Below are positions 34,081 to 43,912 of a stretch of 64,000 bases of DNA, one piece after another (position 1 is the first letter of the stretch; each line of letters begins with the position of its first letter). Origin of the DNA: Parapedobacter indicus (GTDB taxonomy: Bacteria; Bacteroidota; Bacteroidia; Sphingobacteriales; Sphingobacteriaceae). The stretch spans positions 1 to 64,000 of the forward strand of contig NZ_FOQO01000012.1 of assembly GCF_900113765.1 (NCBI RefSeq), in the 5' to 3' direction. The position numbers and the translations under genes are program-made. The notes beneath the pieces are model-generated. The model was not told the origin of the DNA and did not search any database. It worked only from the letters and a program-made list of their open reading frames with translations.

Positions 34081-35793
34081 TTAGTCAACGGGCCATTCCA
34101 ACCGCTGCCCCTTGGCCCGCAGTTTCGCAAGATAGGTTTTCATCTCGATATCTTGCACACGTACATTTTCTCTGAGTGCTTGACTCGCGGCAATACCTGC
34201 CGACTCGCCCAGAATCATGAAGACGGGCTCCATGCGTGCGGAAGCGTACCCCACATGGGTTGCCGAAAAACACACCGGCACCAAGAGGTTCGTACATTCG
34301 CTTTTTTTGGGCACAATTGCGTTATACGGTATCTGGTAGGGTATCTTGGTAGGTCCGGTGGCTCCGCCTACAAACATGTTGCCTTCTGCGGCGACAAACG
34401 TATCTTCGCCGCGTTTCAATACAAAGCGTCGGGAAGGGTAGGTGTCGATACCATATTGCGCTAATCCGATCGGATCATTTACTCGATGCTTGTTGTATAC
34501 ATCATTCTGGGTCACCGTGTAGTTGCCATCAAGTCTCCGCGTAATGCGTACATAGAGCTGTTGCGGCCAACCATACGTGTCTGGAAAATGCCGTTTGTCG
34601 AAACCCAGTTGAGCCGTTTTCTTGCGGAATTTTTCGGGCACGCGCGCATCGGTAGTTAAGAACGTGTAAACGCCGCTTAAATAATCTTGGTGATATTTCC
34701 AGATTTCAGCCTTTTTGGCATAATCCCCGTCGGCGTATTCCTGGCTTACCGCTAATGGGGCCATCGTAAATAGACTCGCTCGTTGGTAATTATAATCATT
34801 GGAATTGCGCCAGCCCGGAAAAATATAATTTAAATAGATATCGATGCTGTCAGCCGGTTTGTGCTCCGTTACATAGGTTACGTAGCGGCCGATTAGCTCG
34901 AAATCTGACGGATCGTAATTTTTGGGAGAGGCAATGGGAGCGCGATATGCGGGTTGATCCGTTAGATAGAACCGGAAATTGTAGGCTTGGGTATACGGAT
35001 CGGCGCTGCCCACCGGTTTCCCATGGTCTGCTACTACTAAGGGAAGCAAACCACTCGTTTCGTCGCCGGGGATTTTGTATGGGTCAATCGGGGCAAGATG
35101 GATGGGGGGCCTTACTCCTGCAAGGCTTTCCCCAAATGCGTCCGAAGATTCCCTGCCTGTCCGATAGCTTACTCCGGCCTCGGCCATTAAGTCGCCTTCG
35201 TAACTGGCATCGATAAATATTTTTGCACGGACTAACAGATTCCTTTTTTGGGTGGGAGTCGGTATTGGACATCCCGTTGAATCAGGGGGCGCAAGATCAA
35301 ACCAGACACGGTTGATTCGGGCGGCATCTTTTTCCACTTCTGAAACCCGATGTTCATAGACAATCGGAATTTGATGGGCCGTCAGCAGTTTCCTGAAGTC
35401 GTCTTGCAGCACTTTCGGACTCATGTAACTTCCTATTGCTTCTCTCACATCTTTTTCCGTCGGCTTAGGATCGATATCACCCATGCCAAGCGTCAATAAA
35501 AGGTCTCGGGTAATACCCCCTACCGCTTCAAAATTGGGGCAGTCTTGTATGGGTTTCAGGCCGGCGGCCAATATACCGCCGGCCCATCTGCTAGGTTCTA
35601 CGATTAAAACTTGGTTGCCCTCATCTGCTGCCGCAATGGCCGCAGTAATGCCGGATGGGGTGGCACCATAAATGCAAACATCGGCTTCAAAACTATGGGT
35701 TGGGGTCTGAGCATACGAAGAAAAATCCAGTTGGAAGATCAGCAAAAGGCAGCTCATCGATTTAAATCGCATCATTTTATTTTTAGTTGTCAT
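34081..35793 (-). CDS. Exported FAD-dependent oxidoreductase (second of a tandem pair)
   Basis: A 570-residue protein. Sec-type signal peptide (MMRFKSMSCLLLIFQLDFSSYAQ region, no twin-arginine). A Rossmann FAD-binding motif follows at once: ADVCIYGATPSGITAAIAAA with a downstream acidic residue in VLIVEP. IFIDASYEGDLMA lies in the middle, and MEPVFMILGESAGIAAS near the C-terminus. This is the FAD_oxidored (PF12831-type) family, whose substrates are unknown. It begins 10 nt after its paralogue at 35804-37480 and is the last gene of the sigma/FecR/SusCD locus. The likely role is oxidation of the imported ligand or its parent polymer outside the cytoplasm (inference). Confidence 0.85.
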   Translation of the reverse strand: MTTKNKMMRFKSMSCLLLIFQLDFSSYAQTPTHSFEADVCIYGATPSGITAAIAAADEGNQVLIVEPSRWAGGILAAGLKPIQDCPNFEAVGGITRDLLLTLGMGDIDPKPTEKDVREAIGSYMSPKVLQDDFRKLLTAHQIPIVYEHRVSEVEKDAARINRVWFDLAPPDSTGCPIPTPTQKRNLLVRAKIFIDASYEGDLMAEAGVSYRTGRESSDAFGESLAGVRPPIHLAPIDPYKIPGDETSGLLPLVVADHGKPVGSADPYTQAYNFRFYLTDQPAYRAPIASPKNYDPSDFELIGRYVTYVTEHKPADSIDIYLNYIFPGWRNSNDYNYQRASLFTMAPLAVSQEYADGDYAKKAEIWKYHQDYLSGVYTFLTTDARVPEKFRKKTAQLGFDKRHFPDTYGWPQQLYVRITRRLDGNYTVTQNDVYNKHRVNDPIGLAQYGIDTYPSRRFVLKRGEDTFVAAEGNMFVGGATGPTKIPYQIPYNAIVPKKSECTNLLVPVCFSATHVGYASARMEPVFMILGESAGIAASQALRENVRVQDIEMKTYLAKLRAKGQRLEWPVD

Positions 35794-35803
35794 TGCTCTT
35801 GAT

Positions 35804-37480
35804 TTATTTTCTCAATTCAGATACGGGTATTCGTTGGTATTCCTCGGGATGGGTTTCCCATCTCGGCGTTTCTTCTTGAGGGATACCGAAAATGTTGGAG
35901 CGCCAGCCGATATCATATCCCAGGCCATCCCATTTCACAATCTGACCGTATTGTTCTAATTTTTTTGTTAATTGAGCGCCGTCAATATCTTGTACAGCAC
36001 ACCGGCTCTTCAATGCCAATGAAGCCGCAATACCCGCCGACTCGCCCATAACCATGTAAGTAGCCTCCATTCTGATCGATGAATACGCTACATGGCTGGC
36101 CGACATGCAAAGCGGGACCAGCAAATTTTGGCATTCCTTTTTTTGGGGTGTAATCGCCCCGTACGGTATTTGATACGGTCCGGGCGAAACGAGCTGGAAT
36201 ACGTTACCTTCCTGTGCCAATGTACCGTCATCCAGAACAACCAAGCGATTTGGATAGATATCTACTTTATAATAACCTAAACCAATGGGTGTCTTGATAT
36301 CGGTTTGTAACTGAAGGTCTTGCTGCTTCATCACGTACGCCCCAACCATTCGTCTTCCGCCTCGTATGTATAAAAATGGCCAGCCATCCGTGTCTTCGTT
36401 TATGCCGGATATGAATCGAAATTCGGTCTGAGTAAAATCCGTAAGCGTTTTTACATGGTCGATGAATGACTGCCAGACCTTCGAGCGGATCTCCCAGTTG
36501 CCATCGGGGTAATCAAGCTGTGCACCCGGCAAAGCGCCTGTCATCAACTCACCTCTTCTGAAATTTTCCTCGGGCCAAGTAACTTCATATCCGGCATTCT
36601 TATAACGTTTCAGTAACTCGTAAACATCTTTATTTTTCTTCTCAGGAGGGCCAATAGGTATTCCCGGATGCTCTTTAGAAGGATTTCGCTCCCAGGCAAG
36701 TTTGAAATTATAGCCCATGAAAAATCGGCTGGAATCACCTACTTTTCCCAATGGATCAGGCGTAATGCATGAAAGGATACCACTGCTTGGATTTCCCGGC
36801 TCCACGTAAGGATCCACGCCAGGGAATGTTTGGCTAATGACTGTTCCCGCTAAGGATTCTCCATATTCCGCGATCGATTCTTTTCCCACACGGTAGGATA
36901 CGCCTGAAAAAGCCATCAGATCTCCTTCGTAACTGGCATCAATAAAGATGGTTGCAGATACTTCAATTAACGCATCGGAAAGCGGATGAACGGGTGGCAC
37001 CCCGTTTTTGCCCGGAGGCGCATATTCAAACCGAGCTTTCCGTATGGTTTCATCCGATTTTTCAACGGATTCAAGGCGGTGATCGGTGATGACGGTTATA
37101 CGCTCTTTGTAACGATCCATCATCGCTTGCAACGTGGCGATATTGAAGGCCTCCGCCGCTTGATAGTGTCTGAGCGGAGGTAACGATACATCTCTTTTAT
37201 AGAAATCGCCGGTCAGTCCACCCAAATGTGCCCCACTTGGGGCATCCTGCTGCATTCGGAAGCCAGACCCTAGCAGCCCACCAATTTTATGCACCGGTTC
37301 AACAATTACCACGGTATTACCCTCCCGCGCAACGGCAATTGCCGAAAAAATACCAGCAGGGCTGGCCCCATATACACATACATCGGCAGATATCGCTCGA
37401 TCGATTTCCTGTGAGGATGAATGAAAAGGAATGCAAAGAAATAAACTAGTAACTATGAATATAAAAATGTTGTTGTTCAT
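35804..37480 (-). CDS. Exported FAD-dependent oxidoreductase (first of a tandem pair)
   Basis: A 558-residue paralogue of the gene at 34081. Signal peptide MNNNIFIFIVTSLFLCIPF, then ADVCVYGASPAGIFSAIAVA and VVIVEPVHKIGGLLGSG. IFIDASYEGDLMAFSGVSYRVGKE lies in the middle (shared with the paralogue), and MEATYMVMGESAGIAAS at the end. The two have diverged well beyond a recent duplication, so each may act on a different site or substrate. It lies 16 nt after the SusD gene and belongs to the same operon. Export by the Sec route means flavin is likely acquired after translocation. Confidence 0.85.
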   Translation of the reverse strand: MNNNIFIFIVTSLFLCIPFHSSSQEIDRAISADVCVYGASPAGIFSAIAVAREGNTVVIVEPVHKIGGLLGSGFRMQQDAPSGAHLGGLTGDFYKRDVSLPPLRHYQAAEAFNIATLQAMMDRYKERITVITDHRLESVEKSDETIRKARFEYAPPGKNGVPPVHPLSDALIEVSATIFIDASYEGDLMAFSGVSYRVGKESIAEYGESLAGTVISQTFPGVDPYVEPGNPSSGILSCITPDPLGKVGDSSRFFMGYNFKLAWERNPSKEHPGIPIGPPEKKNKDVYELLKRYKNAGYEVTWPEENFRRGELMTGALPGAQLDYPDGNWEIRSKVWQSFIDHVKTLTDFTQTEFRFISGINEDTDGWPFLYIRGGRRMVGAYVMKQQDLQLQTDIKTPIGLGYYKVDIYPNRLVVLDDGTLAQEGNVFQLVSPGPYQIPYGAITPQKKECQNLLVPLCMSASHVAYSSIRMEATYMVMGESAGIAASLALKSRCAVQDIDGAQLTKKLEQYGQIVKWDGLGYDIGWRSNIFGIPQEETPRWETHPEEYQRIPVSELRK

Positions 37481-37496
37481 GATGTTTCTAAATGAT

Positions 37497-39125
37497 TTAA
37501 TACCCTGGATTCTGAGCTAAATTCGGATTGATGTCAATTTCATTTTGTGGGATGGGCCACAGGTAATCGACATTCTCCCGAAAGAAAAGCTCCTTGACGA
37601 AATAGTAGCCATTTTCGTCTACGGTGAACTTGGTATAGTTCTCCGGGCTATTGGTCAATTTCATGCCATACATTTTCGCCCGGAGGTTGATATGGGCTGT
37701 TTTCCACCGGAAGAGGTCAAACAGCCTCAAACCCTCGAATGCCAATTCAACCCGCCTTTCCCGGCGCAGAATGGCCCGAAGTGCAGCTGGGTCGGTAGTT
37801 GTCACGGGTGGCAAACCGGTAGAAGCTCTTGTCCGGGTTTGGTTAATGGTCAGATCCAACAGGCTTCGATCAACCGGGAGCCCTGCTTCAATCTGGCATT
37901 CCAGATAGCTCAACAGCACTTCAGCATACCTGATTACTGGGAAATCGCCACCATAATTTAATATAGCTCCTTGATACCCTTCGTCAGCGAATTTTTTGAG
38001 GGCATAGCCGCTCCAATCCCGTCTTGTCAGTTGATCCGGGTAGACGTTTGGATTGGAGTCTGGATGCGCAATGTATAGCCGGTTTCTGAACACCGTGTAT
38101 TCGGGTATGAATAGAGTTTGATACAACCGCGGATCCCTATTGTCATAGGGTTTATCCGGATTATAATGACGTGATTCCTCTATGGGCAAGCCGTCCTCAC
38201 ATTCGTACGTTTCTACCAGGTTGTTGTAGCAGTTTATTTGGTGCCAGCCCCCATACATAAAAGGTACTACCGCTTGTTGTATTTGCGTAGTATAGTCATT
38301 CTCCATGTATTTGATACTAAGGATAATCTCCTTGCTCGTTTCGCCTTCGTCTTCAAATAGCTGTTTATACCGTGGGTCGATCTCATATACACCTAAATCG
38401 ACGATGGATTTATACGTTTGCAACGCTTCGACCCACATCCCTTCCGCCATTTGTAGCCGACCCAGTATGGCGAGAGCCGCACCTTTGGTAGCCCGGCCGT
38501 GTTCCGCCGCCGGTCGGCTCTCCGGCAACTGTTCCGCTGCCGAACTTAATTCGCTAAGTACAAAATCAACAACTTCACGCTTTGAGTTTCTGGCAATTGT
38601 GTTGGCTTCCTGTGCAGTGAGCATATTGGTAACCAGCGGAACGCCGCCCCAGTAGAGGCTCATATTGAAATAAAAGTAAGCCCTCATAAACCGCGCTTCG
38701 GCGGCCATCTCTGTTTTTTTGGCCTCGTCCATTTCAACGGAAGAAATGTTTTCAAGAAAATTATTGCATTTTGCGATCTGTTCGTAACTGCTAGACCAAA
38801 GCGAATTCACAACCCCGTATGAAGCATTCAGCTGACCATTGTTGAAATCGGTGATCTGTTTATCCTTTTCGTAACCATTATCGGTTGTGAGATCTAACCG
38901 GAACAACGTATTGCCGCTGAAAAAATTAAAAGTACCTTGGCCGTGTGGGTCCTTTCCGGACCGATAGACGCCCACCAGTCCGCGCATCGCATCGCTTTCA
39001 CTTTTCCAGAAGGTTTGGGTGGATAGTTCATCCAATGGCTGTACTTCCAATAGGTTGCTGCAAGCCGCTGTTAAGCATAAGATTGCAATCAGTAGTGGTG
39101 CAACAGGTTTTTTATGTTTGATCAT
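37497..39125 (-). CDS. SusD/RagB family outer-membrane lipoprotein (locus A)
   Basis: A 542-residue surface ligand-binding lipoprotein that works as the lid of the paired SusC channel. Lipoprotein signal with lipobox Cys in LLIAILCLTAACSNL. SusD features: LDELSTQTFWKS, the TPR-like helices with EARFMRAYFYFNMSLYWGGVPLV, and the C-terminal RRERRVELAFEGLRLFDLFRWKTA. It ends with YLWPIPQNEIDINPNLAQNPGY. It starts 10 nt after the SusC gene. The ligand is unknown. Confidence 0.94.
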   Translation of the reverse strand: MIKHKKPVAPLLIAILCLTAACSNLLEVQPLDELSTQTFWKSESDAMRGLVGVYRSGKDPHGQGTFNFFSGNTLFRLDLTTDNGYEKDKQITDFNNGQLNASYGVVNSLWSSSYEQIAKCNNFLENISSVEMDEAKKTEMAAEARFMRAYFYFNMSLYWGGVPLVTNMLTAQEANTIARNSKREVVDFVLSELSSAAEQLPESRPAAEHGRATKGAALAILGRLQMAEGMWVEALQTYKSIVDLGVYEIDPRYKQLFEDEGETSKEIILSIKYMENDYTTQIQQAVVPFMYGGWHQINCYNNLVETYECEDGLPIEESRHYNPDKPYDNRDPRLYQTLFIPEYTVFRNRLYIAHPDSNPNVYPDQLTRRDWSGYALKKFADEGYQGAILNYGGDFPVIRYAEVLLSYLECQIEAGLPVDRSLLDLTINQTRTRASTGLPPVTTTDPAALRAILRRERRVELAFEGLRLFDLFRWKTAHINLRAKMYGMKLTNSPENYTKFTVDENGYYFVKELFFRENVDYLWPIPQNEIDINPNLAQNPGY

Positions 39126-39135
39126 GATAGTCGGA

Positions 39136-42100
39136 TTAAAAATTTACATTGACGCCGAATGTATAGACGGTGGTAGGGGGATAGTTGTTCCCGCTTTCGG
39201 GATCCCAGCCGGGATAATAGCTATCCAATGAAAGGAGGTTGCGGGCAGCGACGTATACTCTGAAGCGATTTAAAGCGGAAACAAACGAGCTAGGGATTGT
39301 ATAGCCCAATTGAAGATTGCTTAATCTCAGAAAAGACGCGTCCCGTAACCAATAGGAAGATACCCAGTTGTGTACACTGCCGGCACTGAGTACCAGCGCG
39401 CGTGGATAGATGGCGTCCCGATTCGGGTTTTCGGGTGTCCACCGGTTATCGTACATCCATTCCTGCACATTACTGCCCAAGAGCAGGCCTCGGCCCTGTT
39501 CGTTGCCGCTCAACGATCGTTGAAATCCGCCTAATCCGCGAAGCTGTACAGATAGGTCGAAACTGCCGTATGTTGCCCCCATTGTCAGGCCATAGGTATA
39601 TTTCGGAAGTCTGCTTCCGATAACTTTCCGGTCATAATCCGGATCGACGACGCCGTCGGGCACTCCGTCCTGGCCGCCGATGTCTTTAAATCGGTATTCA
39701 CCCGGGAAAGCAGCGTAGGGCTGACCGGGGTAGTTGGCGATGTCGGTCTCATCGATAAACAGGCCATCTACTTCGTAGCCATAGAAGGCTTCAAGCGGGT
39801 AGCCTACCAACAATCCGTTGGCCAGGTCACGCTCAATATCGGCGAGTTGCAAAACTTTGTTCTTCACGGCGGAGAAATTGACCGCAACGTTGTACGAGAA
39901 CTTGCCGAAGTCATTGTTGTGCCTGACATTAAAGTCCCATCCCTTGTTTTCCACTTTGCCCGCGTTTTGTTCCGAAGAAGCAAGTCCAAGTACGCTTGAA
40001 GTGGATACTTTGTATAGGATGTCCATTGTTTTCTTGTAGAAATACTCCGCTTCGATACCGAGCTTCCCGTTGAACATATTGAGATCCAAACCAATGTTTG
40101 ACACTTCAGTGGTTTCCCAGGTGATGTGCTGGTTCGGCACAACCGTTGCGGATACGCCGGGCGACAAAATTTCCGGACTCCCCAACGGATAATCCAATCC
40201 GGTGGTAAGAACCTGCTGATACGGGTACAATCCAATCTCCTGATTTCCCAATCGCCCATAAGAGGCGCGTACCTTGAGCAATTCTATCCATTCAAACGCT
40301 TGCCGGAAAAAATCCTCCTTCGATAGAATCCAGCCCGCAGAAAACGAGGGGAACAAGCCATATCGGTTGCTTTTAGGAAAGCGGGAAGAACCGTCGTACC
40401 GTATATTCGCCTCAAAAAGGTATTTGTCATCAAAGGAATAATTGAACCGTCCGAAAAATGACCGTAGTGCCCATTCCTGGCCGGAACCGCCGTTTCGCAT
40501 ATTATTTTGCGATCCGGCATTAATTTCATAGAGTGAGTTGTTGGTGAAATTATCCCGGAAGGCACTGGTCCAATTGCTTTTAGATGCCTCCTGGGAGTAA
40601 CCTCCCAACAGGTGGAAGGTATGCCGGGGCAGCGAGAGATCATAGTCGGCCAATAATTGCAGCGTTGTCAGGGAGCTGTTGTCGTTCCGGACCGTTAGCT
40701 GGGCCGGGCCCTCTGTGTAAAATTCATCTACCACTAGCTCGGCACCATACATCTTGTCGTTGATGGCATCCAGCAGGTAGCCGGCTTTTCCGCTTATTTT
40801 GAGCGATTTAAAAGGGCTATATTCCAATTCGGCGCTACCTAGAAAATTATTGTTCTTGGTATTACTGAAAGATTCGCTATCCAGCCACCCCGCGGTAGTA
40901 AATCCCGATGTGTTGCCATACGTGCCATCTGATTTCCTGGCCGGAATGGTGTTGGGAATCTTGATGCCATACGTAATTAAGCCATTGATGTTTTTTTGTC
41001 CATTGGCTCCTGCGCTAACAGGTTCGTTTTCCGTTCCCTGTTTGCCTGATAGCCTGACTTTCAAATTCAATTTATCGTTCAGCCGACTATCCAAATTCAG
41101 GCGCAGGTTGTAACGCTCGAACGATGATTTTTTGACCAATCCCTCCTGGTTTAGGTAGCCCACCGAAAACAGATACGAATGTGAGCGGGTACCGCCTGAA
41201 AAGCTGACATCGTGGTTGGTTTGAAGACCGCTTCCTGAGTTAAGCAGATCTTCATAGTGATTCGCATTGGCGTAATTGTCTGGGTCGATTCCCGACTTGA
41301 ACTTCTCAATTTCCTCGTCGGTATACACTCGGCTTCTACCTTCGTTTGTTGCGGCTTCGTTCATAAATTCCGCATATTTCCAGGAATCTACCAATTGCAC
41401 CAGCGAGGTGGGTTTTTGAACGCCGATATACCCGGTGTAATTCAGTCTCATTTTCCCTTCTTCGCCTTGCTTGGTTTCGATCAGAATGACACCGTTTGCA
41501 GCACGTGCACCGTAAATCGAGGCGGATGAAGCATCCTTCAATACCGATATGCTTTTGATATCACTCGGATTTACATCGTTAATTGATGCAGCGATACCGT
41601 CGATCAATACCAAAGGATTGTTTCCGGCAGAGCTGAAAGTGCCCATGCCACGGATCAGGATTCTTCCTTGGTCGTTGCCCGGCTGACCGGAATTTTGAAT
41701 GACCGTGACGCCGCTCACGGCTCCCGAGAGTGCTTGAGAGGCCTGGGTGAGCGTCTGTTTCTCGATGTCCTTTTCGTTGACGGTGGCAACCGAACCGGTG
41801 AGATTGACTTTCTTCTGTGTGCCATACCCCACCACCACCACTTCATCCAGGTCGCTTAGTGAGGGAGTCATGGAAACGTCGATGGTATTTTGATTGCCGA
41901 TCGTGCGCTCGGAACGGTCGAAACCGACGATGCTAAATACAAGTATTTTTGCACCTTCTGGAACAGAGATCCGGTAGTTTCCCTCGGAATCCGTCGTGGT
42001 TGCCGTTGTGGTTCCTTGAATCGTGGCGGTCACTCCTTCCAGCGGATTCCCCTGCTCATCCGTTATGCGGCCAGTGAGAAAGCGCTGTTGCTGAATCGGC

Positions 42101-42492
42101 TGCTCGGTGTGACGATCGATCATTCGGGAAATTTGTGTTTTTCGCTTTTTGATAACAATGGTCTTGTTCTTCATGTACCAATCCAGCTCTTTTTTTTCCA
42201 GTATGGCTAACATGGCGTCTTTCAACGAGGCTTGTTTCAGCTCCACACTGACAGGAGTGGAAGCGATGTCTTTGCCCAGGAAAAAGAATGAATAGCCCTG
42301 CTGCCGCTGGATTTCCGTCATGACTTCTTCCAGTGTGGCACGCTGTACCGAAAGGGTTAATTTTTGCGCATGGCTGCTGGCGATCGCCTGAAATAGCATC
42401 GCAAAGGTGAAGAAAACCGTTAATTTCATAATTAGGATATAACGGTATGGCATGGCATACCCCGCCCTTTTTACACATCGTGTAAAACTCAT
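39136..42492 (-). CDS. SusC/RagA TonB-linked outer-membrane receptor with STN domain (locus A)
   Basis: A 1118-residue TonB-dependent transporter. It has a signal peptide region (MKLTVFFTFAMLFQAIASSHA), then an STN domain (about 45-100, LSVQRATLEEVMTEIQRQQGYSFFF). A carboxypeptidase-D-like domain follows (about 140-205, GRITDEQGNPLEGVTATIQGT). The plug carries SDLDEVVVVGYGTQKKVNLTGSV and GARAANGVILIETK, then the 22-strand barrel ends in VYTFGVNVNF. The STN domain is the signal-transfer part that contacts a FecR anti-sigma factor, and FecR and an ECF sigma lie just upstream. ATG at 42492 chosen; 42453 and 42429 are alternatives that still keep the signal peptide. Confidence 0.95.
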   Translation of the reverse strand: MSFTRCVKRAGYAMPYRYILIMKLTVFFTFAMLFQAIASSHAQKLTLSVQRATLEEVMTEIQRQQGYSFFFLGKDIASTPVSVELKQASLKDAMLAILEKKELDWYMKNKTIVIKKRKTQISRMIDRHTEQPIQQQRFLTGRITDEQGNPLEGVTATIQGTTTATTTDSEGNYRISVPEGAKILVFSIVGFDRSERTIGNQNTIDVSMTPSLSDLDEVVVVGYGTQKKVNLTGSVATVNEKDIEKQTLTQASQALSGAVSGVTVIQNSGQPGNDQGRILIRGMGTFSSAGNNPLVLIDGIAASINDVNPSDIKSISVLKDASSASIYGARAANGVILIETKQGEEGKMRLNYTGYIGVQKPTSLVQLVDSWKYAEFMNEAATNEGRSRVYTDEEIEKFKSGIDPDNYANANHYEDLLNSGSGLQTNHDVSFSGGTRSHSYLFSVGYLNQEGLVKKSSFERYNLRLNLDSRLNDKLNLKVRLSGKQGTENEPVSAGANGQKNINGLITYGIKIPNTIPARKSDGTYGNTSGFTTAGWLDSESFSNTKNNNFLGSAELEYSPFKSLKISGKAGYLLDAINDKMYGAELVVDEFYTEGPAQLTVRNDNSSLTTLQLLADYDLSLPRHTFHLLGGYSQEASKSNWTSAFRDNFTNNSLYEINAGSQNNMRNGGSGQEWALRSFFGRFNYSFDDKYLFEANIRYDGSSRFPKSNRYGLFPSFSAGWILSKEDFFRQAFEWIELLKVRASYGRLGNQEIGLYPYQQVLTTGLDYPLGSPEILSPGVSATVVPNQHITWETTEVSNIGLDLNMFNGKLGIEAEYFYKKTMDILYKVSTSSVLGLASSEQNAGKVENKGWDFNVRHNNDFGKFSYNVAVNFSAVKNKVLQLADIERDLANGLLVGYPLEAFYGYEVDGLFIDETDIANYPGQPYAAFPGEYRFKDIGGQDGVPDGVVDPDYDRKVIGSRLPKYTYGLTMGATYGSFDLSVQLRGLGGFQRSLSGNEQGRGLLLGSNVQEWMYDNRWTPENPNRDAIYPRALVLSAGSVHNWVSSYWLRDASFLRLSNLQLGYTIPSSFVSALNRFRVYVAARNLLSLDSYYPGWDPESGNNYPPTTVYTFGVNVNF

Positions 42493-42533
42493 ATATTTGT
42501 TCTGTTTGGATGGTTAAAAAATCAGTTAATACA

Positions 42534-42598
42534 GGTGCGCATTACGTGCACCGAAAGACGTCCAGACATTTTCCGGGTGGTGTAGCAGCACCATCCGG
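42534..42598 (-). promoter_or_regulatory. Two hairpins in the leader between FecR and SusC (locus A)
   Basis: GGTGC (42534-42538) pairs with GCACC (42548-42552), and CCGGGTGGTG (42573-42582) pairs with CACCATCCGG (42589-42598) with one wobble. They lie in the 196-nt gap upstream of SusC. They could end the fecR transcript or control SusC expression. Read on the minus strand, no T-run follows the second hairpin. Confidence 0.35.
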
Positions 42599-42688
42599 AT
42601 TCATTGGACTGTTACGTACGTTTTTTTTTATCCGGCTCTGGCATGCATAATTTTCTGGTTAGTTATTGGTTTCACAAATTGGTTTACT

Positions 42689-43819
42689 TTATTTTCCGAT
42701 AATCAATTCCGCGCGATGAATTGCCGAAGGTCTGGCCTCTACGTCAAATCCGGCGGTTCTTAATATTTCCAGCAACGAATCCAACGGCATATTTCGTTCT
42801 ACTTTTCCAAAGAATGCTACCTTAGGTATCTCTTTTTTATATGAAACAGCTACATCATACCAATTACTCAATTGCGTAAACGCTTCTTGGGGCGAACTTC
42901 CGCTGAAATAAAAATAGCCATCTTTCCATGCCGTATACTGCTGCACATTTACGCGTTGGATGGATGTATTACCTCCGCTCGAAATAGCCTGCTGTCCTGG
43001 CGAGAGTTTATCTATTGCCCGGCTTTGTTGGTCGAAGATCTCCACCGCACCCGTTACTAACGTCGTTTTGGTTGTCGGTTCGTCGGGGTAAGCAGCTATA
43101 TTGAACTCGGTACCCAAAACGGTAACCACCTGGTTCTTGTAGTGTACTCTGAATGGCCGCTGTTTGTCTTTTGCGATCGCAAAATAGCCTTCGCCGGTTA
43201 ATTCGACCATTCGTTGTTGGTCATCAAATTTAATTGGATAGCGCAACGAAGAGGAAGCATTGAGCCAGATTTCCGAACCATCTGACAGGCGTAGTTGATA
43301 GGTGCCTCCCTTGGGGGTTGATATCGTCACCATGCGTGCAGTGGTGGCGGGAAAGGCCGCTTCGCCATCCGCAAAAACGTCACTTCCGTCCGCATACTTG
43401 ATGCCATCTCCGATTACAATACCTGCTTGATCCTCACTTAAACTGATCGTGCGGCCATCTCCCAATAGGAGGGTGGCACGATTTCCACCCGGAGGAACTT
43501 CAGTCGCTAACAGCGTTGCCGATTCAGGTCTGGATTTATAGGAATAGAAATACAGTCCTACACTGATTGCGATTAACAATATCGCCGCCGCCATATAGAT
43601 CGCAAGTCGCCCCACTTTAGATGGAGTAGACTTCGAAAGCTGCGTCGTCATGTGGTTGTCCAACGCAGCCATAATTGCGTCCTCCCGGCTGTGTGGAAGA
43701 TCACCTGATGCTGGTTCCGCGAAATGCGCATAGGCACGTTCAATCAACGCAGCCTCCTGGGGTGTTGCTTTGCCGTTTAAATACCGGTCGAATAGTTCCT
43801 TAGCGTCTTTTTTGGTCAT
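42689..43819 (-). CDS. FecR family anti-sigma factor
   Basis: A 376-residue inner-membrane regulator. The cytoplasmic N-terminal part (DAKELFDRYLNGKATPQEAALIERAYA) binds the sigma factor. One membrane helix follows (LAIYMAAAILLIAISVGLYFY, about 74-95). The periplasmic FecR domain has VSTPKGGTYQLRLSDGSEIWLNASSSLRYP and GEGYFAIAKD. A C-terminal DUF4974-type domain (YFYFSGSSPQEAFTQLSNWYDV, GKVERNMPLDSLLEIL) meets the STN domain of the SusC. It lies between its ECF sigma (upstream) and SusC (downstream), the standard order for trans-envelope signalling. Confidence 0.93.
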   Translation of the reverse strand: MTKKDAKELFDRYLNGKATPQEAALIERAYAHFAEPASGDLPHSREDAIMAALDNHMTTQLSKSTPSKVGRLAIYMAAAILLIAISVGLYFYSYKSRPESATLLATEVPPGGNRATLLLGDGRTISLSEDQAGIVIGDGIKYADGSDVFADGEAAFPATTARMVTISTPKGGTYQLRLSDGSEIWLNASSSLRYPIKFDDQQRMVELTGEGYFAIAKDKQRPFRVHYKNQVVTVLGTEFNIAAYPDEPTTKTTLVTGAVEIFDQQSRAIDKLSPGQQAISSGGNTSIQRVNVQQYTAWKDGYFYFSGSSPQEAFTQLSNWYDVAVSYKKEIPKVAFFGKVERNMPLDSLLEILRTAGFDVEARPSAIHRAELIIGK

Positions 43820-43912
43820 ATTGTATGTATAAGGGAGTTTTTCTGGCTCGAGGAGTTAGATGAATTTTAAAAAAAATTATAAGTCACTTATTTACAGACA
43901 GATAATTTTTGA

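Noticed and set aside
34081..37480. Tat-exported flavoproteins
   Set aside because: Neither signal peptide contains a twin-arginine motif; both look Sec-dependent.
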